From Nonomuraea candida (lineage in GTDB: Bacteria > Actinomycetota > Actinomycetes > Streptosporangiales > Streptosporangiaceae), in assembly GCF_000725485.1 (NCBI RefSeq), contig NZ_JOAG01000021.1, positions 1-64,000 on the forward strand: a stretch of 64,000 bases of DNA. Direction: 5' to 3'. A program made the translations under genes and the position numbers. Every line of letters begins with the position of its first letter. The first letter of the stretch is position 1. This document shows positions 39,436-46,138 of the stretch, in pieces. The notes under the pieces were generated by a model. The model searched no databases and had not been told where the DNA came from. It was given only the letters and a program-made list of their open reading frames with translations.

Positions 39436-39921
39436 ATGCCCGAATCGCCGCCGCCGCGCCTGGACGAGATCGACGTGCGGCTCCTGGACCTGCTCCAGCA
39501 GGACGCCGGACGTACCCTGCACGACCTCGGCGGACAGGTCGGGCTCTCGCCGAGCGCCGTGCAGCGGCGCCTCGCCCGTTACCGCAGGGACGGCCTCATC
39601 GCCCGGCAGGTCGCCGTCCTCGACCCGCACCGCTTCGGCCCGACCGTGCTGGCCGTGGTCCTGGTGACCCTGGCCCGGGAGTCGTTCGAGCTCCACCGGG
39701 CCTTCGCCGCGCGGATGCGCGCGGACCCGCAGGTCCAGCAGTGCCACCGGGTGGCGGGGCCGTGGGACTACGTGGTCGTCCTGGCCGCGCGGAGCATGCG
39801 CGACTGCAGCCGGCTCGGCGACCGCCTGTTCAAGGCCGACGACAACATCAGGCGTTACGAGACCCTGATGGTCTTCGACACCGTCAAGACCGGCCTGGCC
39901 CTGCCGCTCCCCGCACCGTAG
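39436..39921 (+). CDS. Lrp/AsnC family regulator
   Basis: 161 aa. N-terminal HTH: LDEIDVRLLDLLQQDAGRTLHDLGGQVGLSPSAVQRRLARYRRDGLI. The RAM/ACT-like ligand domain follows (VLAVVLVTLARES...GPWDYVVVLAARSMRDCSRLGDRLFKADDNIRRYETLMVFDTVK). It senses amino acids as a dimer or octamer. Divergent from the dehydratase/reductase pair and most probably their activator or repressor. ATG 39436 is supported by the immediate HTH. The 102-bp gap is AT-richer (AGAATTTTCCCGCC) and should hold both promoters. Confidence 0.93.
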   Translation: MPESPPPRLDEIDVRLLDLLQQDAGRTLHDLGGQVGLSPSAVQRRLARYRRDGLIARQVAVLDPHRFGPTVLAVVLVTLARESFELHRAFAARMRADPQVQQCHRVAGPWDYVVVLAARSMRDCSRLGDRLFKADDNIRRYETLMVFDTVKTGLALPLPAP

Positions 39922-40118
39922 CCCGCCCGGCCGCAGGACGACGGGCGGGTGCGGGCGGGACGACCCGTGTGAGGCCGGGGGGGCGGAGCGCGGCCGGGCG
40001 GGTTCGCCGGCCCGGCCGGCCGGATCGTGCGCCTGCCGGAGGCGGCGGGCACGGCGGCGGGCGGGCGACACGGGGAGCCGGTGCGGGGGCGGCTTGCCGG
40101 AACCGCTTGAAAACGCAG

Positions 40119-40134
40119 TCGAATACGTGTTCCA
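40119..40134 (+). promoter_or_regulatory. SOS-box-like site (LexA)
   Basis: TCGAAT-ACGT-GTTCCA matches the actinobacterial LexA consensus TCGAAC-N4-GTTCGA at 10 of 12 fixed positions. It ends 9 bases upstream of the radical SAM start. The mycobacterial homologue family (Rv2578c) is, from memory, among LexA-box genes, which supports the reading. Confidence 0.6.
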
Positions 40135-40143
40135 CTGGAGGGT

Positions 40144-41097
40144 GTGGGTTGGGACGCGCTTTCGCTGGTCGACGCCGCCGACGACCGGCCGCCGATCGAG
40201 CGGCGCGCGGTGGTGCGCGGTGATTTCCTGGAGCTGCAGGCCAGAACGGTGATCGAGCGGGTGCCGCCGGCCGCCGGCATCGCCCAGCGGTGGGCCGTGT
40301 CCCCCTACCGCGGCTGCGCGCACGCCTGCCGGGGCTGCGGCGCCCGCGCCGGGCACCGCAAGCTGGGCCTGGACGAGGGCCGCGACTTCGACACGCGGAT
40401 CGTGGTGCGGCCCAACGTGGCCGAGCGGCTGCGCGCGGAGCTCGCCCGCTGGGACGGCCAGGAGCTGGCCGTCGGCCTGGGCGGCGACTGCTACCAGGCG
40501 GCCGAGGAGACCTACCGGCTGATGCCGGGCGTGATCGCGGCGCTGGCGGCGGCGGGGACACCGTTCACCGTCTACACCAAGGGCGCGGCGGTGCTGCGCG
40601 ACGCCGCGCCGCTGGCCCGGGCCGGGGCCCGGGTGGCGGTGTCGATCGCGTTCGTCGACGAGCGCATCCGCCGGGCGGTGGAGCCCGGCGCGCCGCCGGC
40701 GCAGGCGCGGCTGGAGCTGGTGTCGGCCCTGGTGGAGGCCGGGGTGGACTGCCGGGTGGTGATGGCGCCGGTGCTGCCGCTGCTCAGCGACGCCGCCGAC
40801 CAGCTCTCGGCGACGGTGCGGCGGATCGCCTCGGCCGGGGCGCGGCGCGTCGAGCCGGTGGTGCTGCGCCTGCCGGCGGGCACGCGGGCGTGGTATCTGC
40901 GCTGGCTGGCGCAGGCGCACCCGCAGCTCGTGGAGCGCTACGAGGAGCTGTACGACCGGGCGGGGCTGCCGTCGCCCGGCTACGAGGGGCGGATCACGGG
41001 GCAGATCGAGCAGTTGTGCCGGGTGTACGGGATGGAGTGCGGCGCCCCGCCGGCCGAGCGGCGCGAGCCACGTGCGGCCCAGCTCGCCCTGGTCTGA
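40144..41097 (+). CDS. Radical SAM protein of the Rv2578c / SplB-like family
   Basis: 317 aa. Family landmarks: WAVSPYRGCAHACRGCGARAGH holds the 4Fe-4S cysteines 58, 62 and 65 (CxxxCxxC), then DFDTRIVVRPNVAERLRAEL, GDCYQAAEETYRLMPGVIAAL, FTVYTKG and VMAPVLP. Most homologues read CRYCFAR at the cluster; here the aromatic before the last Cys is Gly (CRGCGAR), and the T-D-P-Y-Q segment is changed to GDCYQAAE. Radical SAM enzymes cleave AdoMet to a deoxyadenosyl radical; this family is related to spore photoproduct lyase, but no substrate is proven. GTG 40144 is the start; a SOS-box-like site precedes it. Confidence 0.9.
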   Translation: MGWDALSLVDAADDRPPIERRAVVRGDFLELQARTVIERVPPAAGIAQRWAVSPYRGCAHACRGCGARAGHRKLGLDEGRDFDTRIVVRPNVAERLRAELARWDGQELAVGLGGDCYQAAEETYRLMPGVIAALAAAGTPFTVYTKGAAVLRDAAPLARAGARVAVSIAFVDERIRRAVEPGAPPAQARLELVSALVEAGVDCRVVMAPVLPLLSDAADQLSATVRRIASAGARRVEPVVLRLPAGTRAWYLRWLAQAHPQLVERYEELYDRAGLPSPGYEGRITGQIEQLCRVYGMECGAPPAERREPRAAQLALV

Positions 41098-41164
41098 CCG
41101 CGGGAAACGGCTCATGAAACGGAGCCGGGCAGGGAACGGCCTGGACGAGCGGGCGACCGAGGGG

Positions 41165-41192
41165 CTGTTTCCCAGGTGGCCGCCTGCGAAAC
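41165..41192. repeat. GTTTC-ended hairpin element, copy 2
   Basis: CTGTTTCCCAGGTGG followed by CCGCCTGCGAAAC. The inner arms AGGTGG/CCGCCT pair with one G-T, the outer arms are GTTTC/GAAAC. It shares 23 of 28 bases with 12236-12263, and CCTGGACG again lies 16-17 bases before it. It lies 67 bp after the radical SAM stop, in the gap before the convergent SDR gene. Confidence 0.5.
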
Positions 41193-41239
41193 CCCCCGGA
41201 GGCCGTGCAGCCGCCGCGCCCGTTGGCCGGACCGGCCGC

Positions 41240-42112
41240 TCAGGCGGTGGGCAGGGGGAACGTGGTGTGGGTGAGGAGTTCGGACACCTCCCAGAGCTTT
41301 TGCGCGGTGTCGTCGTCGAGTGCTTCGCCGGACAGTTCTTCGAGGGCGGCGGGGCCGCGTACCCCGAACCGGCTGGGGCCGGAGAAGCTGGCGCCGGGGA
41401 CGTCGCCGACGGTGGCCAGCAGGGTCGGCCGGGCCCCGCCTTCGGGACTCTGGGCCAGTAGCCGCGTTCCCAGCGCGAGGGTGCGGTCAAGGATGCGCCG
41501 GCCGGTGGTCATGGTGAATCCGGTGGCCGCCCAGCCGGGATGCGCCGCCGTGGCCAGGATCGGTGAGCCGGCCCTGTTCAGGCGGCGCTGCAGTTCCCGG
41601 GTGAACAGCAGATTCGCCAGCTTGGTCTGTCCGTAGGCGCCGAACGGCCGGTAGGGCCGTCGCTGCCACTGCAGGTCCTCGAAGTCGATGTGCGCGCCGC
41701 GGTAAGTGGTGGAGGACACGGTGATCACCCGCCTGGTGATCCGGCTCAGGAGCAGATTCGTCAACGCGAAGTGCCCGAGATGGTTGACGCCGAGCTGGCT
41801 CTCGAAGCCGTCGGCGGTGTGCCGCAGGGTGCCGGACATGGAACCGGCGTTGTTGATCAGATAGTCGATGGGGCCGTCCGTCGTGCGGGCGAACTCACGC
41901 ACGGAGGCCAGCGACCCGAGGTCGAGCGGGCGTGACTCGGTCAGGCCCCCTATCTCGGCGGCGGCCGCGCGGCCGCGGGCCTGGTCGCGCACGGCGAGGA
42001 TGACCCGTGCGCCCTTCGCGGCCAGGGCGGCAGCGGTGGCCTTGCCGATGCCGCTGCTGCCGCCGGTGATGATGACGGTCCGGCCGGTCTGATCGGGGAT
42101 GTGCATGCTCAT
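41240..42112 (-). CDS. Short-chain dehydrogenase/reductase
   Basis: 290 aa. TGxxxGxG motif in VIITGGSSGIGKATAAAL, D in PLDLGSL, NNAG in YLINNAGSM, catalytic Ser in VITVSSTTYRG and Tyr-x-x-x-Lys in AYGQTKLANLLF. The layout is that of retinol-dehydrogenase/WWOX-like SDRs, reducing or oxidising hydrophobic alcohols with NADP. It starts at ATG 42112 within ATGA, overlapping the stop of the 41-aa repeat ORF. It is the third gene of the hydrolase / repeat-peptide / SDR operon, controlled presumably by the divergent LysR gene. Confidence 0.93.
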   Translation of the reverse strand: MSMHIPDQTGRTVIITGGSSGIGKATAAALAAKGARVILAVRDQARGRAAAAEIGGLTESRPLDLGSLASVREFARTTDGPIDYLINNAGSMSGTLRHTADGFESQLGVNHLGHFALTNLLLSRITRRVITVSSTTYRGAHIDFEDLQWQRRPYRPFGAYGQTKLANLLFTRELQRRLNRAGSPILATAAHPGWAATGFTMTTGRRILDRTLALGTRLLAQSPEGGARPTLLATVGDVPGASFSGPSRFGVRGPAALEELSGEALDDDTAQKLWEVSELLTHTTFPLPTA

Positions 42113-42234
42113 GAGGTGATGGCGGTCTTTCCGTGATCGTGTCGCTCGGTGTTCAAGGCGGTGTTCAAGGCGGTGTTCAAGGCGGTGTTCAAGGCGGTGC
42201 GTAAGATCGATGGCTTCCGGAGGTGCCGCGTCAC
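42109..42234 (-). CDS. 41-aa protein with four Ala-Leu-Asn-Thr repeats
   Basis: GTG 42234 overlaps the stop of the hydrolase gene (GTGA), and its TGA overlaps the start of the SDR gene (ATGA), so the ORF exactly bridges two enzymes by coupled overlaps. The product starts MTRHLRKPSILR, then has four exact ALNT repeats, then ERHDHGKTAITS. The DNA is a 12-bp tandem repeat (plus strand TTCAAGGCGGTG). A helix of this sequence places Asn every four residues. It could be a small partner subunit, a leader, or a repeat spacer keeping translation going. A relative lies at 9900-10016. Confidence 0.65.
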   Translation of the reverse strand: MTRHLRKPSILRTALNTALNTALNTALNTERHDHGKTAITS

Positions 42235-42983
42235 AGGGTGTCCCAGAAGTCCGTCAGCATGCGGGCGGACCGGGCCGGGTCCTGAAGCATCCACCAGTGA
42301 CCGAGCGCGTCGAGGTCGACGGCACGGGCGCCGGCGCGCCGGGCGGCGCGGTGGCGGAGGGCGACGCTGCCGGCAGTGAGGTCGCCGGTGGCCACGGGAA
42401 CCAGGCCGGGCCGGGCTGCTGCCGCCGGCAGCCTGCGCCCGCGTTCGGCCAGCGTGTTCTCGGGTACGGAGCGGTACAGCGACAGAATGGCTGCGCCCAT
42501 CTCGGGGCCCTGTCCGAGCGCCACCTGGCCGGCCGCCGGCTCCGGGATGCCCCACGAGATCATGCGCGCCGTCCGTTCCGCGGCGTCCCCGGAGAAGGTC
42601 TCCTCGATGTGGCGCTCCCCGTCCCCTGGCGTCTGCCAGACCTTTGCGATCTCGTGCCAGGTGAAGTCGGGTTCGTACCCGCCGATGGTGTCGCTGGTCC
42701 AGCTGCGCACCAGGTCGGGGCGGGCCATCGCGGCTTCCAGCGCGTAACCGCCGCCGAAGTCGTGGCCGACCAGGTCCACCGGGGTCCTGAGCTGCGACAG
42801 TTCGTCAATGAGCCAATCCCGGTAGTCCAGGAAGGTGGCGCCGAAGCCGGCGGGAAGCGCGGCGCCGAAGCCCGGAGGCGAGAGCCGGACCACGTCCTGC
42901 TGCCGGGGCTTGGGCAGCTCGCTGATCAGAGGGGTCCAGACCGCAGAGGTCACCGGTACGCCGTGGACAAAGACAATGGTCAT
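42231..42983 (-). CDS. Alpha/beta hydrolase (epoxide hydrolase/dehalogenase type)
   Basis: 250 aa. IVFVHGVPVTSAVWTPL gives the HG oxyanion motif. The nucleophile elbow is VGHDFGGG, with Asp instead of Ser, as in epoxide hydrolases and haloalkane dehalogenases. The charge-relay His is in DALGHWWMLQDP. The usual cap helices lie between about 125 and 195. First gene of the operon with the repeat peptide and SDR. The start codon at 42983 lies inside a 13-bp palindrome. Divergent LysR gene 95 bp away. Confidence 0.92.
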   Translation of the reverse strand: MTIVFVHGVPVTSAVWTPLISELPKPRQQDVVRLSPPGFGAALPAGFGATFLDYRDWLIDELSQLRTPVDLVGHDFGGGYALEAAMARPDLVRSWTSDTIGGYEPDFTWHEIAKVWQTPGDGERHIEETFSGDAAERTARMISWGIPEPAAGQVALGQGPEMGAAILSLYRSVPENTLAERGRRLPAAAARPGLVPVATGDLTAGSVALRHRAARRAGARAVDLDALGHWWMLQDPARSARMLTDFWDTL

Positions 42984-42993
42984 ACCAGGTATG
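42981..42993. promoter_or_regulatory. Palindrome CATACC-A-GGTATG over the hydrolase start
   Basis: A perfect 6-1-6 inverted repeat in the divergent gap; its left arm contains the hydrolase start codon (complement of CAT). It is a probable regulator site, either for the divergent LysR or for another repressor. Confidence 0.5.
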
Positions 42994-43078
42994 ACACCAC
43001 CGGGGCGGCGCAGGCGTCCAAGACCTGCCTTGCACCCCGTGATGCGAGAAGTGCATAACGGAGGGCTAGTCTGGGGGC

Positions 43079-44002
43079 ATGTCTCCCGATCTGGATCTAC
43101 GACTGGTCCGGTACTTCACGGTCGTGGCCGAGCGGCTGAACTTCGCCCGGGCGGCCGAGGAGCTGCATGTCGCCCAGCCTTCCCTGAGCCGTCAGATCCA
43201 GCGCCTGGAGAACACTCTCGGCGTGCGGCTGCTGGAGCGCACCACCCAGGGCAGCCGCCTCACCGCCGCGGGCGCGGCTTTCCTGCCCCAGGCGCAGCAA
43301 CTGCTGCACGGCGCCCGGCAGGCGGTCCAGGCCGCCCTGGCCGCGGCGCCGGCCCGCACCATCACCATCGGGTACGTCGACGATCTCGTCATCACGCCCG
43401 CCGTGCGCGCCCTGCGCCAGCGATGTCCCGACGCCCACGTCCGTACTCGTCACCTCGGCTCGCAGGACGCCTCCGCGCTGCTGGAGCGACGGGTCGACGT
43501 CCTGGTCACCCGTACGCCGCTGCCGATCCCGGCCGAGGATCTGGAGGTGACGGTCCTGTACTCCGAGGCCCGGGTCCTGCTCGTGCCCGCGTCGCACCGC
43601 CTCGCGGGGAAAGAGGCGGTCACGGCCGACGACATCGCCGCAGAACCGCTCGTGGGCTGCACCGGGATGGGCGTCGATTGGACCGCCTTCTGGCGGCTCG
43701 AACCCCGATCGGGCGGCGACCCCGCCCCGGTGGGTCCTGCCTTGGCCGAGACCTACGAGGACAAACTCGAGGCCATCGCCGACGGCACCGCCATCGCCGT
43801 CGTCCCGGCCGGCGACCGGCGCTACACCCTGCGCCCCGGCCTGGTCACCGTCGCGCTCGACGGGATCGGGCCTTGCCAGGTCGTCGTAGCCACCCGGGCC
43901 GCCGACACGAACCCGCTCGTCGCAGAGTTCGTGCGATCCGCGAAGGACCTCCTGGCCGGGCACATCACCAGCGGTGCGGCCCCTCCCGCCCGTTCCGCGT
44001 AG
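43079..44002 (+). CDS. LysR family transcriptional regulator
   Basis: 307 aa. HTH: LDLRLVRYFTVVAERLNFARAAEELHVAQPSLSRQIQRLENTLGVRLLERTTQGSRLTAAG. Substrate domain from about residue 95 (ITIGYVDDLVITPAVRALR) to about 290. LysR proteins act as tetramers and usually activate the divergent gene when a ligand is bound. Here the divergent operon is the hydrolase/repeat-peptide/SDR set, so its ligand is probably the substrate of those enzymes. ATG 43079. Confidence 0.93.
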   Translation: MSPDLDLRLVRYFTVVAERLNFARAAEELHVAQPSLSRQIQRLENTLGVRLLERTTQGSRLTAAGAAFLPQAQQLLHGARQAVQAALAAAPARTITIGYVDDLVITPAVRALRQRCPDAHVRTRHLGSQDASALLERRVDVLVTRTPLPIPAEDLEVTVLYSEARVLLVPASHRLAGKEAVTADDIAAEPLVGCTGMGVDWTAFWRLEPRSGGDPAPVGPALAETYEDKLEAIADGTAIAVVPAGDRRYTLRPGLVTVALDGIGPCQVVVATRAADTNPLVAEFVRSAKDLLAGHITSGAAPPARSA

Positions 44003-44062
44003 TGGTGTCCCGCCGACGGGAGGGTTCCCGGGGGCGGTGTCCCGACGGAAAGGACCGCCGGC

Positions 44063-44242
44063 TCACCGGCAGGTCGGGCAGCACACCAGGCGCCGCCCGT
44101 GCGCGGCGTTCTCGCGTCCGGCCTCGGCGCGCGGCGCGGCGCTGACGGCGGCGGCCTCGTCCCAGCCGGCGAAGAACCGCTGCGCGCCCCGAGCGGGCCC
44201 CTTGGCGCGTCGGGGACGACAGCGCGTTGACGGTGGGGTCAC
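44063..44242 (-). CDS. 59-aa protein with C-terminal Cys cluster, coupled to GNAT
   Basis: GTG 44242 overlaps the GNAT stop (GTGA). The sequence has strong GC third positions and protein-like content: QRFFAGWDEAAAVSAAPR, then GRENAAHGRRLVCCPTCR at the end. The final CC-x-x-C may bind a metal with another Cys near the start. No family recognised. It would be the third gene of the L,D-transpeptidase / GNAT operon. Not previously obvious because it is short; overlap and codon pattern are the evidence. Confidence 0.5.
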   Translation of the reverse strand: MTPPSTRCRPRRAKGPARGAQRFFAGWDEAAAVSAAPRAEAGRENAAHGRRLVCCPTCR

Positions 44243-44754
44243 AGGCGGCGCTGCAGGAGCATGCCGGGCCACTCCCCCACCGTGAAGGGGGCGACGCGGG
44301 TGAAGCCGCGGCTCTCGTAGTAGGCGACCAGGCGGCCGTCCCCGCCGGCGTAGCAGTCCACGCGCAGCACGGCGGCCCGGCGGGCGCGGGCCTCCTCGGC
44401 GGCCCAGTCGAGCAGGGCGGCGCCGACGCCGTGTCCGGCGTGGCGGCGGTCGGTGACCAGGGCCTGGACGTACAGCTCGGGCTCGGTGGCGGGGGTGACG
44501 TAGTCGTGGGCGGGGCCGACGGAGATGCAGCCGGCCGGCCGGCCGTCGTGCTCGGCGATGCGCATGCCGCCGCCCTCCAGCCAGGAGGTGACCTGGCGGG
44601 TGCGGCCGGGGTCGCCGGTGAAGGGGCGGGTGCCCCATTGGCCGGTGCGGCCCCGGGCGGTGAGCCAGGCGACGGCGCTGTCGAACATGGCCAGCACGGC
44701 GGGCACGTCACCGTCGCGGGTGGGCCTGATCAGGGTGCGGGTGCCGTGCGTCAT
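44239..44754 (-). CDS. GNAT family N-acetyltransferase
   Basis: 171 aa. RTLIRPTRDGDVPAVLAMFDSAVAWLTARGRTGQWG at the start. Motif A near 95-115 (LYVQALVTDRRHAGHGVGAALLDWA, with the R/Q-x-x-G-x-G/A acetyl-CoA loop written RHAGHGVGAAL), then YYESRGFTRVAPF. The start at 44754 overlaps the L,D-transpeptidase stop (ATGA), so they form one operon. Substrate unknown; the link to a cell-wall enzyme does not by itself make the substrate a wall precursor. Confidence 0.92.
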   Translation of the reverse strand: MTHGTRTLIRPTRDGDVPAVLAMFDSAVAWLTARGRTGQWGTRPFTGDPGRTRQVTSWLEGGGMRIAEHDGRPAGCISVGPAHDYVTPATEPELYVQALVTDRRHAGHGVGAALLDWAAEEARARRAAVLRVDCYAGGDGRLVAYYESRGFTRVAPFTVGEWPGMLLQRRL

Positions 44755-45950
44755 CGGTTGCTCTCCCCGCCCTTGAGCGCGCTGCCCTTCTTCCACTGGG
44801 AGAACGACATCTGCCAGTAGCCCCAGCCGTTGTTCCACTCCAGGGCGCGGTCGGTGCCGGTGATGTCGACGACGTCGCCGCGCTGGACGTTGTCGTAGAA
44901 CCACTTGGCCTGGTCGGGGCGGGCGTTGATGCAGCCGTGGCTGACGTTGCGCACGCCCTGGGCCCAGACGTTGTCCTTGGCGTGGACGTACTCGCCGGAG
45001 TTGGAGATGCGCACCGCGTGGTTGATCATGACGTCGTAGTAGCCGGGGTCGCCCTTCTTGCGGCCGGGGCTGATCATGCGGACGGGATTGCCGCGTTCCA
45101 TGGTGAGGTGGACGCCGGAGGTGGTGGTGTATTCGCGGGTGGTGGCCATGCCGGCGCTGATGCGCATGGTCTGCACGCGCTTGCCGTCCTTGTAGACGTA
45201 CATCATCTTCGTACGGGTGTCGATCTTGCTGATCTGCTTGGCGCCGATCTTGAGGTTGGCGGTGTAGTCCTTGACCCCGTACAGGCCCTTGCCGGCCTTG
45301 ATGCCGGTGATGTCGGCGTTGAAGGTGACCTTCTGGTGGGCGGGCCAGTATTTCTGGGTGCGGTAGATGACGACGGTGTCGTTGATCCAGCGCCAGGCGC
45401 CCGGGACGGGCTTTTCCGCCTCCACGCGCAGGGCGCGCTCGATGGCGGCCTTGCGGGTGACGGGCTGGTTGAAGGTGACGATGATGGGGGCGCCGACGCC
45501 GAGCGTCTCGCCCTTGGCGTTGGGGGTGACGTCGGCGACCTGGAGGGCGCGCTCGGGCTTGGCGGTGGTGAAGGTGCTGGTGGCGGTGGTGGCGCCGGCG
45601 GTGGCCGAGACGTTGTAGCTGGTGGACGGCTTCAGCGCGGTCTTGGAGGTCCAGCGGGTCTTGTCGGCGTTGTACGCCCCCTCGAGCCGCTCGTCGCCGG
45701 CCTGCACGGTGACGTCGTCGAGGGCAGCGCCGGAGGCGGTGACGACGACCTTCTTGTCCGGGCTGACCTTGGCCGCGCCCTCGGCCGGGGTGATCTCGAC
45801 GACGGGCGCCTGGGGGGTGGCGGCCGTGGTGGCCTGGGAGCCGTCGGGCGGCGCGGCGGCGGGGCCGCCGGAGCAGGAGGAGGTCAGGGCGGCCGCGGCG
45901 AGCAGCGCGATCGCGGCGACGGGCTTCCTCCGGGCGGGCGCAACGTTCAA
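44751..45950 (-). CDS. L,D-transpeptidase lipoprotein (LdtMt2-like)
   Basis: About 399 aa. Lipoprotein signal with lipobox LTSSC (Cys about 26 from the TTG start). Two Ig-like domains (about 50-240) precede the YkuD catalytic domain, with conserved GVHLTMERG and NVSHGCINARPDQAKWFYD: Cys and His of SHGC are catalytic. Forms 3-to-3 cross-links in peptidoglycan outside the membrane. TTG 45950 has GAGAGGACAG upstream; a GTG at 45977 would add nine residues. The following GNAT and 59-aa genes overlap. The region 45980-46060 is AT-richer and should hold the promoter. Confidence 0.93.
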   Translation of the reverse strand: MNVAPARRKPVAAIALLAAAALTSSCSGGPAAAPPDGSQATTAATPQAPVVEITPAEGAAKVSPDKKVVVTASGAALDDVTVQAGDERLEGAYNADKTRWTSKTALKPSTSYNVSATAGATTATSTFTTAKPERALQVADVTPNAKGETLGVGAPIIVTFNQPVTRKAAIERALRVEAEKPVPGAWRWINDTVVIYRTQKYWPAHQKVTFNADITGIKAGKGLYGVKDYTANLKIGAKQISKIDTRTKMMYVYKDGKRVQTMRISAGMATTREYTTTSGVHLTMERGNPVRMISPGRKKGDPGYYDVMINHAVRISNSGEYVHAKDNVWAQGVRNVSHGCINARPDQAKWFYDNVQRGDVVDITGTDRALEWNNGWGYWQMSFSQWKKGSALKGGESNR

Positions 45951-46138
45951 CTCTGTCCTCTCCCCACGGCACCACAAGGCACCTCAAAAACTGTAATGCT
46001 CCCGCATGTAAGACGCCGAATCGTATGGGAGAGTTCGATCACATTTGAATTACTTCTCGTCCGGCGCGGGAACGAGCCGGCCGCGGCGGCCGTCAAGAGC
46101 CGGTCGACCGCGGGTGAGGCGGCGGGGTCAGGCGCGCG

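Noticed and set aside
40144..41097. Radical SAM protein considered as a RiPP-maturing enzyme
   Set aside because: No SPASM domain or precursor peptide nearby, and the landmarks match the Rv2578c/SplB-like family instead.
42149..42200. The 12-bp repeats considered only as a DNA repeat or operator array
   Set aside because: Possible, but the ORF overlaps at both ends and a second ORF of the same design elsewhere favour a protein-level explanation, so it was annotated as coding.
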